Positions 36,368-48,721 are shown, numbered from the stretch's first letter. The stretch: 64,000 bases of DNA from Cordia subcordata (GCA_028554755.1 JAPTOF010000005.1:16652001-16716000), one strand, 5' to 3'. The notes: a model not told the origin generated them from the letters alone. Numbers and translations: made by a program.

Positions 36368-38612
36368 AGTTAAACTACATGTGCTTTGACCAATTTTGCT
36401 GTGAAAATATGGCACACGACAAGAGGTTGGATGGACGTCTCTGTTATAATTAACAAATGAATATTATCAATAAATTTTATATAAATTTAAAATTTTAAAT
36501 AAGGTGGTAACTCAATATCGTATTAGACTTATGGGTTCAATACTTATCACACCCATATAAAAGAATAAACATTGTCCACATGTAAGGCTAAAAAATAAAT
36601 TCCGTTTGCACATGAGGTATAGTTCAATCACCACCGATTTTAAAAAAGAATGCAATGCTTTAAAACAAATCCCGCTTGCTTATGAAGGGTATGGTTCACT
36701 TAATGTCACTCATTTAAAAAACAAAAATTGTCCAAATATAAGATTCAAAGCCAAGCCTTACCTCCACGTTAAAGAGCACGTTGTATATAATAAATAAGTA
36801 CATGTGGGGCATGTTATATATAACACAATATATAAATAAATAAATATTCTCTCTATAAATTTAAATTTTTAAGTGAAATGATAAGTTAACAATATTCATA
36901 AATATTAATATAATAAACTCGCTCTCTTTTTTTTTCCCCTTAAAATCTTGAATATATATTATCTCTTATATGACAATTCGACATGCTCAACCAAAAAGGC
37001 ACGATTTTTACTCCTTACTATTTATTTATTTAATTTCGACAGTAATCACACGGAAATTATTTTTTCTTTTTAGGTCAACATCACATTAATTCAAAGTATC
37101 ATCCAGCTTGCCTCTAGAAGTAATAATAAAAATGAAGTCTAATGTGTATGAAAATAAGTTTTTCCTCTATTATTTTACAATTTCAAAAGTCAAGCACCTG
37201 ACTGAATATAAAATTAAGATGCAACCTATAATTTTCTGAAAGTATTTCTTTGACTGAATATTCAAAATTAAGAATGCAACCTATAATTTTCTGAAAGAAT
37301 TTCTTAAGTTATGAGGAGAGTAAATGAGCCATTTGACAATAGAGACAAAATACATTAGGTGGTTTCGTCATCTTCATAGAGAACATCATTAATTGAACTT
37401 TCAAAGTCCATAGTATATACTTCCTTCCATTTCTTTTTTCTTTCCCTCAAAATTTGTGAAAGGGTGTCGAATGATTCATAATACTATAGTTGACAACATG
37501 AGAACTTTAAAATAATAAAGAAGGAAATGAAATTCTAGATGATTCAGTCGGTTTTGGAAATTACGATATTTTTTCCCCTTTCTTCCTCCATGAAGGAATT
37601 AATCTAGTAGTCAAAATCCAAATTCTAAAATATAATGTTTTGTGCTCAAATGAATAAAAAATATGATACTTATCTAATTATATATGTGGTTTAACTCCTC
37701 CATCACTATATATGTCGAGTGAACATGGTTAATTTAGTTTAATTGTGGCCATATTTCAAATCAAACCAAATCGATTAATTTCAATCTAAAATTAAACCCG
37801 TTGATATTTTATAATGTACAATAACTAAATAACTAAACTAACATATTTAAAGTGGGTTTTGATTTAATTTAATTTTTAATTTACAAAATTATAAAAAAAA
37901 AAAAAACTCAACTAAAAGAGGCCGCTTCTGGTCACATGCTTGAAATACATCTTGTTCGTCATGGGCTTAAAAAAGAGGTCACTTCTAGTCACGTGCTTGG
38001 TAATACCATTCACATAGAATATATACAACCAATATTATTTAGAATCGTACTTGGAAGAACTAAAATGCTATTCTAGTATGCTCGAAATCCCAACAAGAAC
38101 CGATTGAATGAGCTGTATATAATCTGCCGGCATAAGATAACCACACGGGGTTTGTTGGATTGAATTTTTTTTTTTTTGAAGTTTCATTTTTATAATTTTT
38201 CAAAAAAGTATGTCTTGAGAAATTTCTATTTTGGAAAAAGTTAAATTTAAACCTCATTTTAGACTTAAAAAAAAAAAAACCAAATACTTATTACAAAAAA
38301 CTGAGCAAACACGAGAATTTAATCAATTATTTTGATCACTCTAATCGTCATAAAGTCTTCACACATAAAGAACAGAAAAGCTAAAGAGAAAGAACATGAT
38401 CAAGAAGCATGAAAGGATGCCATGGTAAATGCATCAAAGGAACCATTCACAAAACGAACTACAGATTTTTGAATAAAATAAAGCTCCTTATGACAGATTT
38501 AAAAGACAAAATACAATAGGAAAAGTGAATAACATTATATATGCTCTGCGCATGAAAAAATAAGCTACATACTTCTATATCGCATCATAATAATAGATAA
38601 ACGGTAAGCTCA
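36368..38612. other. Intergenic, no gene seen
   Basis: AT-rich. A diverged duplication of a roughly 70-bp segment (CCG(T/C)TTGC(A/T)(C/T)ATGA, GTAT(A/G)GTTCA) lies at about 36600-36715. The GGTCAC(A)TGCTTG words are repeated at about 37930-38000. LTR-like words (AAATTTAAA..TTAAGTG) occur near 36460 and 36850. No coding frame recognised. Confidence 0.5.
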
Positions 38613-38741
38613 GATCCTAGTATCATCGGTAATGTTGGAGTTGCCGTCCAGCGGAACGTTGAGACGATCCATGCGAACAAAAAATCTCTCACCCTTTGAC
38701 ATCAGATTAGCTTCCTTCAGCGATTTGACCCACTTTGTTAA
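38613..38741 (-). pseudogene. Phosphoglycerate kinase N-terminal fragment
   Basis: A 43-codon open stretch on the minus strand contains SLKEANL, FFVRMDRLNVPLDG and NSNITDDTRI before a TGA stop. Plant phosphoglycerate kinases begin with the order SVG-LKEADLKGK, VFVR-DLNVPLDDN, ITDDTRIRAA, so this is a PGK N-terminus. It has an extra residue in the R-(R)-LNVP region and a CGA-to-TGA type stop at the RAA position. No further PGK sequence is found on either side. It is either a relic of a processed copy or a gene fragment carried by a transposon. Confidence 0.7.
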
Positions 38742-39232
38742 TCTTGAAAATAACCAAAAAGAAAAAAAGAAAATAAATAAAGAAAAGAGAAAAGTTTAGA
38801 ACATACCAAAATTAGACGGAAGAATCAATTAGAGCTGCAATTGTTAACGCCATTTTAGCATGGAGGATGCTTCAAAGCCACCTTCTGCAAGACTAATTAG
38901 TCCTGGGAAAAAAATACCATTCTTATTGAAGCACAAGAGGGTTTGAGTAATAAGGTTATTTTCACAAAAAAGCAAATAAGTTACGCGAATTCGTATAGCT
39001 CTTCCTGCCCAGACATTCTCGTGCTATCAATAGGGAAGTCATTGAAAGCTTTCTAACGTAGAATAATGGAAGGCATGAAAGCCTTTTTGTATTGATGAAA
39101 GTAACTAGCTTATAGCACATAGCTAATGCATGAGACGAACATACATATTTTTTAGTTGCCGAAGGTCGGTTTAAGAAAACACCCAGGATCATGATCACTA
39201 AGTCGGCTAATCATATTCCTTGCATTGTCACC

Positions 39233-39385
39233 TTAATGGCGGCATGCACACATCGTGGCTAAGCTATTCAAATGTTCTAGACAAATTTCCCAATGTTGCT
39301 TGGCGGTCCAATCATATTCCTTAATTAAGTTAACAAAGCTTCCTTCGCATGACATTTCATCTAGAATGGCGGTGTTAAACTTCAT
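39233..39385 (-). CDS. Unidentified short coding-like frame (possible relic)
   Basis: A 50-residue frame from ATG 39385 to TAA 39233 with a protein-like composition rich in W, C, H, E and L (for example KEYDWTAKQHWEICLEHL). I do not recognise the family. Translation remains open upstream to a nearby stop in VGDKIVAQYIKHLD. It could be the end of a degraded transposon gag-like protein or a chance frame. It lies about 0.2 kb from copia copy 2. Confidence 0.2.
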   Translation of the reverse strand: MKFNTAILDEMSCEGSFVNLIKEYDWTAKQHWEICLEHLNSLATMCACRH

Positions 39386-39589
39386 AATTAAGCAAGATTA
39401 GTCTAGATGTTTGATGTATTGAGCAACAATTTTATCACCAACCTTCTAATAAAGAACTCTAATTATCGAGATTTCTTGTTCAATTGGAATGACTTTAGAA
39501 AATATTAAGAACTGATTTGACATATTTGTTTATATCGAGAATTAATTTAAACTTTTTCAAATAATTAGAATCAATTTAAAAACATATAA

Positions 39590-39921
39590 TGTTGGGGAAA
39601 AACATACAAACATGAAGAATACGAGAAGAAATAACGGACACAAGAATTATGTGGTTCGGCTTTGAAGCCTACGTCCACGGGCAACAGAGAATAATTGTAT
39701 TACTGATCACGAATGCTACAAGGCTCTCACTTTGGTTTCTCTCTCACACATAACATAATGAGTATTGCCACATATTTATAGTACAAAGGTTTCCTAAACC
39801 TATTAAGCAGAAAAGGCAATTAATTAATTATGTGCTACAAAAGGTAACAAACGAATAAGGTTATATGCTAACAAGGAAATCTGCTATTCTTGTTGCCCAA
39901 GAATACGGGTCATATTCAACA
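39590..39921 (-). repeat. Copia copy 2, 3' LTR (left on the plus strand)
   Basis: A 332-bp LTR, TGTTGGGG to ATTCAACA, directly followed by the purine-tract complement AATCTCCACCTT. It aligns end to end with the copy 1 LTRs. Confidence 0.93.
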
Positions 39922-39992
39922 AATCTCCACCTTGGCACGTATTCGCTCCAATCAATACACCATCATTCCTGCAGCTAATTGCCTCTAAGAGC

Positions 39993-41600
39993 TCAATGCT
40001 CCGCACCGCAAATAGCAACCAAGTCCAAGTAATGCTTAAACTTGCTGACTGGAACCACCTTAGTCATCATATCTGCTGGATTCTCATGGGTAGATATCTT
40101 CTGCACCGATATGATTCCTTGTGATACAACATCTCTGATAAAATGATATCTGATATCAATGTGTTTAGTCCTCTCATGATACATCTGATTCTTCGTCAGA
40201 TGGATTGCACTCTGGCTATCACAAAAGACTGTACTTGTATCTTGCTGCAGTCCAAGATCACGAACCAGGCCTTGTAACCACATGGCCTCCTTCACAGCTT
40301 CTACAATTGCCATGTACTCCTCTTCAGTAGTTGACAATGCCACAGTAAACTGTAATGTCGCTTTCCAACTGATAGCACATCCAGAGAGAGTAAACACGTA
40401 ACCCGTCAGAGATCTTCTCTTATCAAGGTTACCCGCAAAGTCTGAATCACAATAACCCACCAACCTCGCGCAATCTCCAGTCATCTTGCTAAATAGCAAT
40501 CCTATATTCGCAGTGCCACGCAAATATCTCATTATCCATTTCACCGCTTCCCAATGTGTTTTCTCAGGTGATGCCATATACCTGCTCACAACACTAACTG
40601 CATGTGAAATATCAGGACGAGTGCACACCATAGCATACATCAAGCTACCAACAGCACTCGAGTATGGAACATGAGCCATATGCTTCACCTCTTCCTTAGT
40701 TTTAGGTGACAAATCTGCAGACAACTTGAAATGAGCAGCAAGCGGCACACTCAAAAGCTTAGATTTAAGCATCCCGAAACGCGCCAGCACCTTCTCAATA
40801 TAACTCTGTTGAGACAAGAACAGCTTCCCAGCATTTCTATATCTGTGAATCTCCATGCCAAGAATCTTCTTCGCTGCTCCAAGATCCTTCATCTCAAACT
40901 CATCACCTAGCTGTTTCTTTAATTCGTCAATTGCAGACATGCTTTTAGCAGCAATAAGCATATCATCGACATATAATAACAAGTACACAAACGAACCATT
41001 TGGAAGCCTTTTGAGATACACACAACTGTCATAGGCACTCCTTGTGTATCCAGCACCTACCATGAATGTGTCAAATCTCTTATACCATTGCCGAGGTGAC
41101 TGCTTCAACCCATACAAGGACTTCTTCAGTTTGCAAACATGGTTCTCCTTACCAGGAACTATATACTCCTCCGGTTGACTCATGTAAATTTGCTCTTCAA
41201 GATCACCATGCAAAAACTCCGTTTTCACATCTAGCTGCTCAAGCTCTAAATCATGAAGAGAAACCAAGGCAAGTAAAACCCTCATGGAACTATGCTTCAC
41301 AATCGGAGAGAACACTTCGTTGAAGTCAACACCCTCCCTTTGTGTATAGCCTTTTGCCACCAACCGTGCCTTGTATCGAAGACCTTCAACCCCTGGAGTA
41401 CCTTCCTTTTTCTTGTAAACCCATTTGCAACCGATAACTCGCTGTCTCTTAGGCAATTCAACAAGCTCCCACGTTTGATTCTTATGAAGAGACTCAATCT
41501 CCTCACTCATGGCACCCACCCACTGAGCAGAATCTTTCCCAGATATGGCCTCTTTGTATGAATTCGGCTCATGTCCTTCAATTGTTTCGGCAACAATCAA
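39993..41600 (-). CDS. Copia copy 2 reverse transcriptase-RNase H frame (intact)
   Basis: An uninterrupted frame of about 535 codons runs from the start of RT to the polyprotein stop. Visible motifs: [14 protein letters not shown] and [18 protein letters not shown] at the RT start, [37 protein letters not shown], the catalytic YVDDM box, TRPDISHAV, and RNase H motifs [28 protein letters not shown] and [17 protein letters not shown]. This region would normally be released from the gag-pol polyprotein, so it is not a stand-alone gene, and the upstream protease-integrase is broken. The assigned start only marks where the open frame begins. Confidence 0.85.
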   Translation of the reverse strand: MIVAETIEGHEPNSYKEAISGKDSAQWVGAMSEEIESLHKNQTWELVELPKRQRVIGCKWVYKKKEGTPGVEGLRYKARLVAKGYTQREGVDFNEVFSPIVKHSSMRVLLALVSLHDLELEQLDVKTEFLHGDLEEQIYMSQPEEYIVPGKENHVCKLKKSLYGLKQSPRQWYKRFDTFMVGAGYTRSAYDSCVYLKRLPNGSFVYLLLYVDDMLIAAKSMSAIDELKKQLGDEFEMKDLGAAKKILGMEIHRYRNAGKLFLSQQSYIEKVLARFGMLKSKLLSVPLAAHFKLSADLSPKTKEEVKHMAHVPYSSAVGSLMYAMVCTRPDISHAVSVVSRYMASPEKTHWEAVKWIMRYLRGTANIGLLFSKMTGDCARLVGYCDSDFAGNLDKRRSLTGYVFTLSGCAISWKATLQFTVALSTTEEEYMAIVEAVKEAMWLQGLVRDLGLQQDTSTVFCDSQSAIHLTKNQMYHERTKHIDIRYHFIRDVVSQGIISVQKISTHENPADMMTKVVPVSKFKHYLDLVAICGAEH

Positions 41601-43082
41601 AGCATAAGCAACAAGATCAGCGTATCCGTCCCTTTAAGGCTCTCTAATCTGTCTCCTTTCTCGCCCAGTGGCAATGTTGTACTTCTATTGTTCAGGCACA
41701 TTTTGATCATGCACCTCAATTGGTTGAGTCGGCTGAATTTGACTGCTATATTGCTAGATGGAACATCAGCAAATACCTCCACCTGCTCTTTGACACTGTG
41801 GTCTAAACCAGCTACCGCTTTCTCATTTTCTTGATCTAATAAAGCAGACTCATTGAATATGACATCCCTGCTGATGAGGAAATCTGGAGACTTTGGATCT
41901 GTGCACCACAACCTGTAACCTTTCCTCTCGGACGCATAGCCTAGAATTATGCATTTCTTTGCCCTCGGCTCCAACTTGCCATCCTTCACGTGAGCATATG
42001 CAGGGCAACCGAACACCCTCAATCGAGAGTCGTGAGCTTACGGACCATAACTCAAAAGGAGTTTTCAATTCAATAGCTTTGGATGGAGACCTATTCACCA
42101 AGTAGCATGCCGTATTGACAGCTTCAGCCCAAAAGTCTTGACTTAAACCAGATTGGGAGAGCATACAACGAGCTCTCTCCACCAGAGTTCTATTCATGCG
42201 TTCTGCAACTCCATTCTATTGTGGTGTCCCTACACATGTGCAGTGTCTCACAATGCCATGTTTCCTGCAGAACTCATCAAACTCTTTATTTTAATATTCC
42301 AACCCATTGTCAGTCCTAAGACGCTTAATTTGTTTACCAGTCTGCTTCTCAATCAACGTCTTCCACTTGACAAATGTTGGAAATGCCTCATCTTTAGTTT
42401 TCAAGAAGTATACCCACACCATCCGAGAGTATGCATCAATGAAAGTGATGTAATACCTGGCACCTTTCTTGAAAAGAACTTTATTAGGACCCGAAAGATC
42501 AAAATGAATATAATCAAGCGTACCTTCGGTGTTCTCCTGCCCCTTGCTAAACTTCACCCTGGTTTGCTTTCCAAAGACACAATGCTCGCAAAATTCAAGC
42601 TTTCCAGTTCTTTGTCCACAAAGCAAATCCCTCTTACTCAGCTCGGTCAGTCCCCTCTCGCTCATATGGCCCAACCTTTTGTGCAACTACTGCGTATTGT
42701 CATTATCACTCTCCTCGATTGTAAGATCTGCAACTCCTGTAACTGTACTACCTTGAAGGACATATAGGCCGCCAGTCAAGTTCCCTTTCAAGAGCACAAT
42801 TGCACCTTTGGTCACCTTTAAGACACCATTCTCACTTCGGAATTTGTATCCATGAAAATCCAAACGCCCAAGAGAAATCAAGTTTTTCTTCAGCTCCGGT
42901 ACATACCAACACTCGAGAGATCTTGTAATACCATCAAACATCTTGATATTTACTATGCCCATTCCCTCCACCTTCAACGAAAGATCATTGCCTAGAAAGA
43001 CTTTCCCTTCTTTTTTGGAATAAGAAGAGAACCAGTCGCACCTAGGACACATATGGAACATTGCATCAGTATCAAGAATCCA
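41601..43082 (-). pseudogene. Copia copy 2 protease-integrase remnant
   Basis: In element sense it begins at the TAA after GSQWHN (about 43080), in front of WILDTDAMF, where the protease motif DTGA has become DTDA. A second stop precedes HKRLGHM (about 42688). The integrase core [10 protein letters not shown] is followed by TAA, and the later TPQQNG position reads TPQ-stop-NG. After PFELW the frame shifts into RVFGCPAYAHVKDGK, and it shifts again near the VPSSN stretch through a 1-bp loss (CTGCTATATTGC versus CTGCTACTATTGC in copy 1). Another stop lies just before GYADLVAYA. Functional integration is excluded. Confidence 0.88.
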
Positions 43083-43946
43083 TTAATTATGCCACTGTGA
43101 TCCATTCACAGTCAAAACTTCCCCGGTACTACTTGAGTTATCTCCATCACTGTCAGCATTCTCAACCACATTAGCTGAATTCTCTACCTTTTTCTTTCCC
43201 TTTTTTAGTTTTGGACATTCTTTCTTAATGTGACCCTTTTCACCACACTCAAAACAACGTAGCTTCCTTACTCTTGATTTTGACCTTGACTTGCTTTTCT
43301 TTCTACCCGAAGATCCTCCTCTATTCTCCGATCTCCCTCTACTCATTAAACCTTCCCCATGAACTTCTTCCCTATGTCCCGGGATATATGTTTGAAGATC
43401 CTTCGATTTTAATGAAGCAATCACATCTTCAAAGGTAATTTTATCCCTCCCGTACAACATAGTGTCCACAAAGTTCATATATGAAGGCGGTAAGGAGCAT
43501 AATACGATCATAGCTTGATCTTCGTCATCAATTTTAACACCTACATCCTTCAAAGCAATAAAACAAGAGGTAAACTCATCAAGGTGTTGCTTTAGTGACG
43601 TACCTTCTTTCATTCTAAGATGATACAATCGCTTCTTCAAGTCGAGGCGATTGGTGAGAGATTTAGATGCATACAATTCCACCAAAGTATTCCAAGCCTC
43701 AATTGCTGTCGTCTTCTCAGCAATCTCCAACAATACTTCATTTGTCACGGACATATGTATTCCACTCAAGGCTTTCGCTTCGAGTTCTTCTCTCGTTGCT
43801 GGTTCCGTCTTTTCTGGGATCACTTCTTCAATGACTTTCCAAAGACCTTGCATTGTCATAAATGCCTTGAATCTGATCCTCCAAAGACAGAAACTCATTC
43901 TTCCGTCAAACTTCTCGATTTCAAACTTTTCACCTGTGCAAGACAT
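43083..43946 (-). CDS. Copia copy 2 gag (nucleocapsid)
   Basis: Starts at the ATG of MSCTGEKFEIEKFDG; an in-frame ATG seven codons upstream (43967) also exists, but copy 1 has GTG there. The frame has a UBN2/gag-type helical region (LWRIRFKAFMTMQGLW, WNTLVELYASKSLTNRLDL, KKRLYHLRMKEGTSLKQH), a basic SR-rich stretch (GRKKSKSRSKSR) and an intact CCHC knuckle CFECGEKGHIKKEC. It ends at the premature stop before the protease, so only gag could be made. It differs from copy 1 at about a dozen residues by eye. Confidence 0.85.
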   Translation of the reverse strand: MSCTGEKFEIEKFDGRMSFCLWRIRFKAFMTMQGLWKVIEEVIPEKTEPATREELEAKALSGIHMSVTNEVLLEIAEKTTAIEAWNTLVELYASKSLTNRLDLKKRLYHLRMKEGTSLKQHLDEFTSCFIALKDVGVKIDDEDQAMIVLCSLPPSYMNFVDTMLYGRDKITFEDVIASLKSKDLQTYIPGHREEVHGEGLMSRGRSENRGGSSGRKKSKSRSKSRVRKLRCFECGEKGHIKKECPKLKKGKKKVENSANVVENADSDGDNSSSTGEVLTVNGSQWHN

Positions 43947-44041
43947 CTTCGTTTGCTCAAAAATCATACTTCAGGATGGAATTTGGCTCAACGGATCGTA
44001 AAAACGGATTCAGCACGTCGAAAAACCTTAGGAACACCCCT

Positions 44042-44267
44042 GGTCAACTTTGGTCAACACCGGTCAAAGTCAAACCTATTGGTCAAAGTCAACACTGGCC
44101 CTAAACACGTACTTAGGAGTAGAATTTGGAAAAACAGAGCCCAAAAACGGACTCAGCACGGTGAAAAACGTGGGGTAAGGCTTTGGTCAAATTCGGTCAA
44201 CCCTTGGTCAATGGTCAACATCAAAGTCAAACCTCGGTCAACGCGGTCAAACAGGTCAACTAGTCAA
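44042..44267 (-). promoter_or_regulatory. W-box-like repeat array in the copia leader (copy 2)
   Basis: The same crowding of (G/A)GTCAA words (TTGAC(C/T) in element sense) as at 33754-33980. Its retention in both copies makes it a family feature, though the sequence between it and the LTR differs between copies. Confidence 0.5.
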
Positions 44268-44804
44268 ATATTTTTTTTAGGACTAAATCTAAACCCAAAT
44301 AAAAAATTCTTTTTTTTATTCTTTTGGCCTTAACTAAGCCCAAACCCAAAAAAAAAAGAAATTTTTTATTTTTTTGGCCTTGAACCCAAGCCCAACAAAA
44401 AATTAATTAACCCAAGACCCAAGACCTAGCCAAAATTGGACAAGGCCACTAACCAGGCCCGATCCAAATAAACCCAAAGACCCAAAGCCTACTAACCCTA
44501 AACCTACTTTACAATCTTGAACCAATTTACAAAAATTCCTGAATACCCAGAAAACTAACCTCAAGAGCACGCGAACTCTATCTTCTTCGTTTCAAACCCA
44601 AACACGAACCACAACCCGCCGACGCAAGCTTCCACTCCAGCCACCAACGCTCAACGTAGACAGCACCGAAGCACTCCTCGCCGAACAAAGACCTTTGTTT
44701 GGTTAGGCACCGTTTGGTTTGAGAAATTTTGGTTTCACAGTGAGTTTTGATTTTTCCTTTTTCCTTCAAGCAGCGGATTAATACCTAAGCTCTAGATACT
44801 AGTT

Positions 44805-45137
44805 TGTTGGAGAAAAACATGCAAACACGAAGAATACGAGAAGAAATAACGGACACAAAAAATTATGTGGTTCGGCTTTGAAGCCTACGTCCACGGGCAG
44901 CAGAGAATAATTCTATTACTGATCACGAATGCTACAAGGCTCTCACTTTGGTTTATCTCTCACACATAACATAATGAGTATTGCCACATATTTATAGTAC
45001 AAAAGTTTCTTAAATATGTTAAGCAGAAAAGGCAATTAATTAATTATGTGCTACAAAAGATAACAAGCGAATAAAGTAATATGCTAATAAGGAAATCTGC
45101 TATTATTATTGTCCAAAAATACGAGCCACATTCAACA
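44805..45137 (-). repeat. Copia copy 2, 5' LTR (right on the plus strand)
   Basis: A 333-bp LTR, TGTTGGAG to ATTCAACA, followed by the target duplication TATAA (45138-45142). The adjacent primer site at about 44789-44803 is mutated. Confidence 0.93.
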
Positions 45138-45142
45138 TATAA

Positions 45143-45439
45143 TAACATTGAGGACCTTTTATTTAGTTTTGCCTTTCGTTTACCTTCAAAATCCAACAGT
45201 AACTTCCCTGCTGGGAAAAGGCCAGACTGGAAATTTAATGGCAGGGCCACCTTCTCGCCGTCGAAATCTAGTCCTTTCGACTGAAAACAGAAAAACAATA
45301 TATTAGATATTATATATCAGCTGGGTTAAAATTTTGTTTTTTATATGAAAACTTAATTAGTTCACATATTTAAAAATGATAAAAAAAATTAAAAAAGAAA
45401 GATAAATCTAGTAAATCAGATATAAATATATAAAGGAGT

Positions 45440-45488
<49 letters not shown>

Positions 45489-45638
45489 AGTTAGTAGATT
45501 AACTTAACGAACTTTATTGTATTTCCCTCATGTAATTAATTTTCTCTATTTTCTTTCAGCATTCAACCAACTTTGTACACACAAAGGGTAATAAATGAAT
45601 AACAAAAAAAGAAGTGTTACATGTAACACTCCACATCA

Positions 45639-45669
<31 letters not shown>

Positions 45670-46549
45670 TGTTGATAAAAGAAATCAACTGCCAGAGTTT
45701 AATCGTAAACTCGTAAACCCCGAGTGTAATAATACATTATCAAGAGACGCACCAATTTAGTCAAGACTTGTAAACTAGGGAGATAAACAATATTCTTTTC
45801 CAGTGGACACACGAGAATGATAAGGAAAGCTTATCATCTTTCAGGACGTACATCCATTCACTGGCTGCTGCTTGGCTAGAGAATGCACAAACTAAGAACA
45901 CTGTTTAGAAGTTTTGCTTTATGTACATGTAATAGAACCCACTTGAATGGATTTATTTTGAGGAAAAAAAAGTATTTGTTTTAAACAAATAAAGTTCCTT
46001 TTATATTTTTCATGTATTTCGATATATTTGAGTTTTCAGAGAAAAGAAGGTACAAAAAGAAAAACACAAAACGAGAAGTCATAATTTTTTAGCTTATAAT
46101 TAAAATTAAAAGGACACGCTACACTATTTCCATTTATATATATATATATATATATGTATATGTATATGTATATATATATGTATATGTATATGTATATATA
46201 TATATATGTATATGTATATGTATATATATATGTATATGTATATATATGCCGAATCTCTGTTAGAATTTTTATTGCACACCAAATTTTTATTGCATACCAC
46301 TGGAGTTAAATATGGTTTGGTTGGGTCTGATTTCAGTTTTTCTAGAAAATTTCAAAATTCATCAAAAAATCAGAAAAATAAAAAAATAAAAATTTATCCA
46401 ATAATTTCAAGTGAAAAACATTAAATCATAGATCAACTTTGACTTACCAGTCAAATTAAAATTTAACTAATATGTACATAAAATTAGGGTGAACATGATT
46501 CTTATAAGTTTTAATCAATATACACATAAATTTGGGCAACATTCTGGCC
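45143..46549. other. Intergenic with microsatellites, no gene seen
   Basis: Contains a long TA tract (45442-45486), a CT/T-rich run (45640-45668) and a compound TA/TATG microsatellite (46136-46249). No coding frame recognised. Confidence 0.6.
46136..46249. repeat. Compound (TA)n(TATG)n microsatellite
   Basis: Over 100 bases of alternating TA blocks and TATGTA hexamer blocks. Open frames across it encode only M/Y/I repeats and are artefacts. Confidence 0.9.
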
Positions 46550-46756
46550 TCAAATAGCTACTTTTTCGTTGTTGACCTTCCGACCTGAAGTAGCTTCGTA
46601 TTTATCCAAAGCATCCTTAATTCTGCTAATGTAATTCTTACTATTGTTTGCAAAGGTGATCATATCATCAGCAAATGCTAAGTGAGAGGGAGTCAACGAG
46701 CAGCAAGAGAATAATCTTAATCTTACTGAAGGGCTTTCTTCATAAAACTGATTCAA
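46550..46756 (-). pseudogene. LINE reverse-transcriptase fragment
   Basis: About 68 codons on the minus strand include SHLAFADDMITFANNS, the RT palm box with the F-A-D-D catalytic pair, followed by LDKYEATSGRKVNNEKV, which matches the conserved segment after the catalytic box in plant LINE RTs (a helix ending SG-K-N-KS). Nothing of the rest of the RT is found on either side, so this is an isolated scrap of a non-LTR element. It is unrelated in position to the LINE tail at 36090. Confidence 0.8.
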
Positions 46757-47846
46757 ATTTTATTCTTACTATTAATTGGATTGCTAACTTAATTGGAACT
46801 CACTCTACCACTCCACAATCACATTTTTGAAGATCCTTCCGATGCAATCTGGACACTTTTAAGCAATGATGTCTGTGGGGTCTCATCTCCTAGAGGAATT
46901 TCCATCTAATCTGTCATAACCTTAAAAAAATTGTTGGATTATCTTGTGAATGCAAAAAAAAAAATTGTTCGATTATCTTGTGAATGCAAAATGATGCAGA
47001 AAAATATTGGTATCATGTAATTATTGTTATGAAAATTAATTGTAATTATAATTACTATTATTGAAGTAAGATAGTTCCTTTTATAATTAGATATATGTTT
47101 CTTATAATAATATTCTATCATTGAAAATTAACAAAATTAAATTTTTGATAAAGTATTTGTATTATAAAAAAATATTCAAATTTTATTTTGTGAAGAAAAT
47201 AATAGATGAACTAATGAAACTTACACCTTTTCTACAATATCTGGATGTGTTTAGAATTTGTAATTGTTTTTGTGTTATGTTAAATTTATATTTGTAAAAG
47301 AAAATGCAAAAATGTAGACCAAGATTGGAAAAAGTGTAGGATTGCCAAGAACAGAGAGAGGATGGACAAAAAAAGATGAAATACTAAAAACTATTCTAAA
47401 ATGTTAAAATTATTTTTAACTTTTGAAAAAAATTTACTTGAAACACTAAAAGGTATGTAAAATTTTACTTGAAACATGCAACATCAACTGTTTGTTTAAT
47501 CAATATGAATAAATGGTCCTTTTTACCACTTTGTATCTTGACATATACCATGCATTATATGATAAAATAATGTCACAATTACTTATTTATGTCAAACATC
47601 TACATATTTGTAATTACTTATTCAATCTTAAGAAGCATTTTTGGCATACTTAACATTCAGTAATACAATAATTTACTTACATAACTTGATAATGTCAAAT
47701 ATATGTGGTACACATTCGATCATTTGAAATACAAGTAAATGAACACTATATAGCACCTTTTTTTAACATTATTATATATAAAATTTCAACACATGAAATT
47801 TATATCACTTCCTACATTGCACGAGTCCATATAGAGACTAGTCTTA
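46757..47846. other. Intergenic, no gene seen
   Basis: AT-rich sequence with a 30-base tandem duplication (ATTGTT(G/C)GATTATCTTGTG at about 46930-46985). No recognisable gene. Confidence 0.5.
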
Positions 47847-48248
47847 GAGGGTGTTTGGCTTTGTTTTTTTTAAGTTATTTATAAGTAGATTTTAATGCTT
47901 ATAAACAAAAAAAAAAAAATAGGTAGAGAAATATTTGGATAAAATGTGTTTATAAGTTGTTTACATATTTAGTAAACATATACTTATAAGCAAAGTTTGT
48001 TAAAATAACTAAAGAGAACCTTTAATTAATCAAGGGGTAGTTATTTTGTACTTTTAAAGTATATAAATATAATTTTATTAGGTAAATTCACAGTGCTTAC
48101 AAGCAACTAAAAAAGAGCTAGGGGTGGTGCTTTTTCTATTGGTTGTTTAATATAAGCTAACTTTACTTGTTTATAAGCAGAATTTGCCAAACCCATAATT
48201 TTTTTTATAAGTAGTTTGACCATTTTATAAGCACTCCTAAACACCCTC
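47847..48248. mobile_element. MITE with GAGGGTGTTTGG ends
   Basis: The left end GAGGGTGTTTGGC and the right end AACACCCTC are inverted complements, and the interior repeats ACTTATAA / TTATAAGC words that fold back along the whole 402 bp. TTA and TAA flank the two ends. The form fits a Tourist- or hAT-like non-autonomous element. Confidence 0.65.
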
Positions 48249-48721
48249 TAAATATATATGTGTGCTCCAATCCAAAGAATCTTATTTTTAAATAGGGCTT
48301 GCACCTTACTAATAAAAAGAAGAGTATAATATTAGACTTCACTTTGTATTTATTTATAAAATATCAACTCCAGTGAGTATACATACATATATTCAGAATG
48401 ATAAAAGAAAAGAGCAATAAAAAATTTCATAAATTAATATCGCTAATGAAGTAGACACGTAAAAAATAATATTTGAAAAAATAAATTATAAGATAACATC
48501 TACCATTATTCTAAAATAACATAATATGCCCTAGGCTCAAGTTGGATCACCTTGAGCTATGTGATTGACTATATACTCTTAATGGTGAAGGTACTTGACT
48601 ATTTCAAGGTACTTTTTCCCCTTTTTATGTGAGAGGAGATGGACTTTTTCTCAAGAATATCATGAATTTACAAAAAAATTCATAAACAAAAAGTATACGT
48701 ACGTATCATTATCTAAATGAA

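Larger units (their letters stand above)
39590..45137 (-). mobile_element. Ty1/copia retrotransposon, Tork/Tnt1 type, copy 2 (defective)
   Basis: The same family and orientation as copy 1 but with full-length integrase DNA. LTRs are at 39590-39921 and 44805-45137, with target duplication TATAA at 39585-39589 and 45138-45142. In element sense it encodes gag with an intact CCHC knuckle, protease, integrase, and RT-RNase H as one long frame. Point lesions kill the middle: a stop plus DTGA-to-DTDA at the protease, a stop before HKRLGHM, two integrase stops and frameshifts. The primer site next to the right LTR is degraded (TAGTATCTAGAGC-like against TGGTATCAGAGC). Confidence 0.95.
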
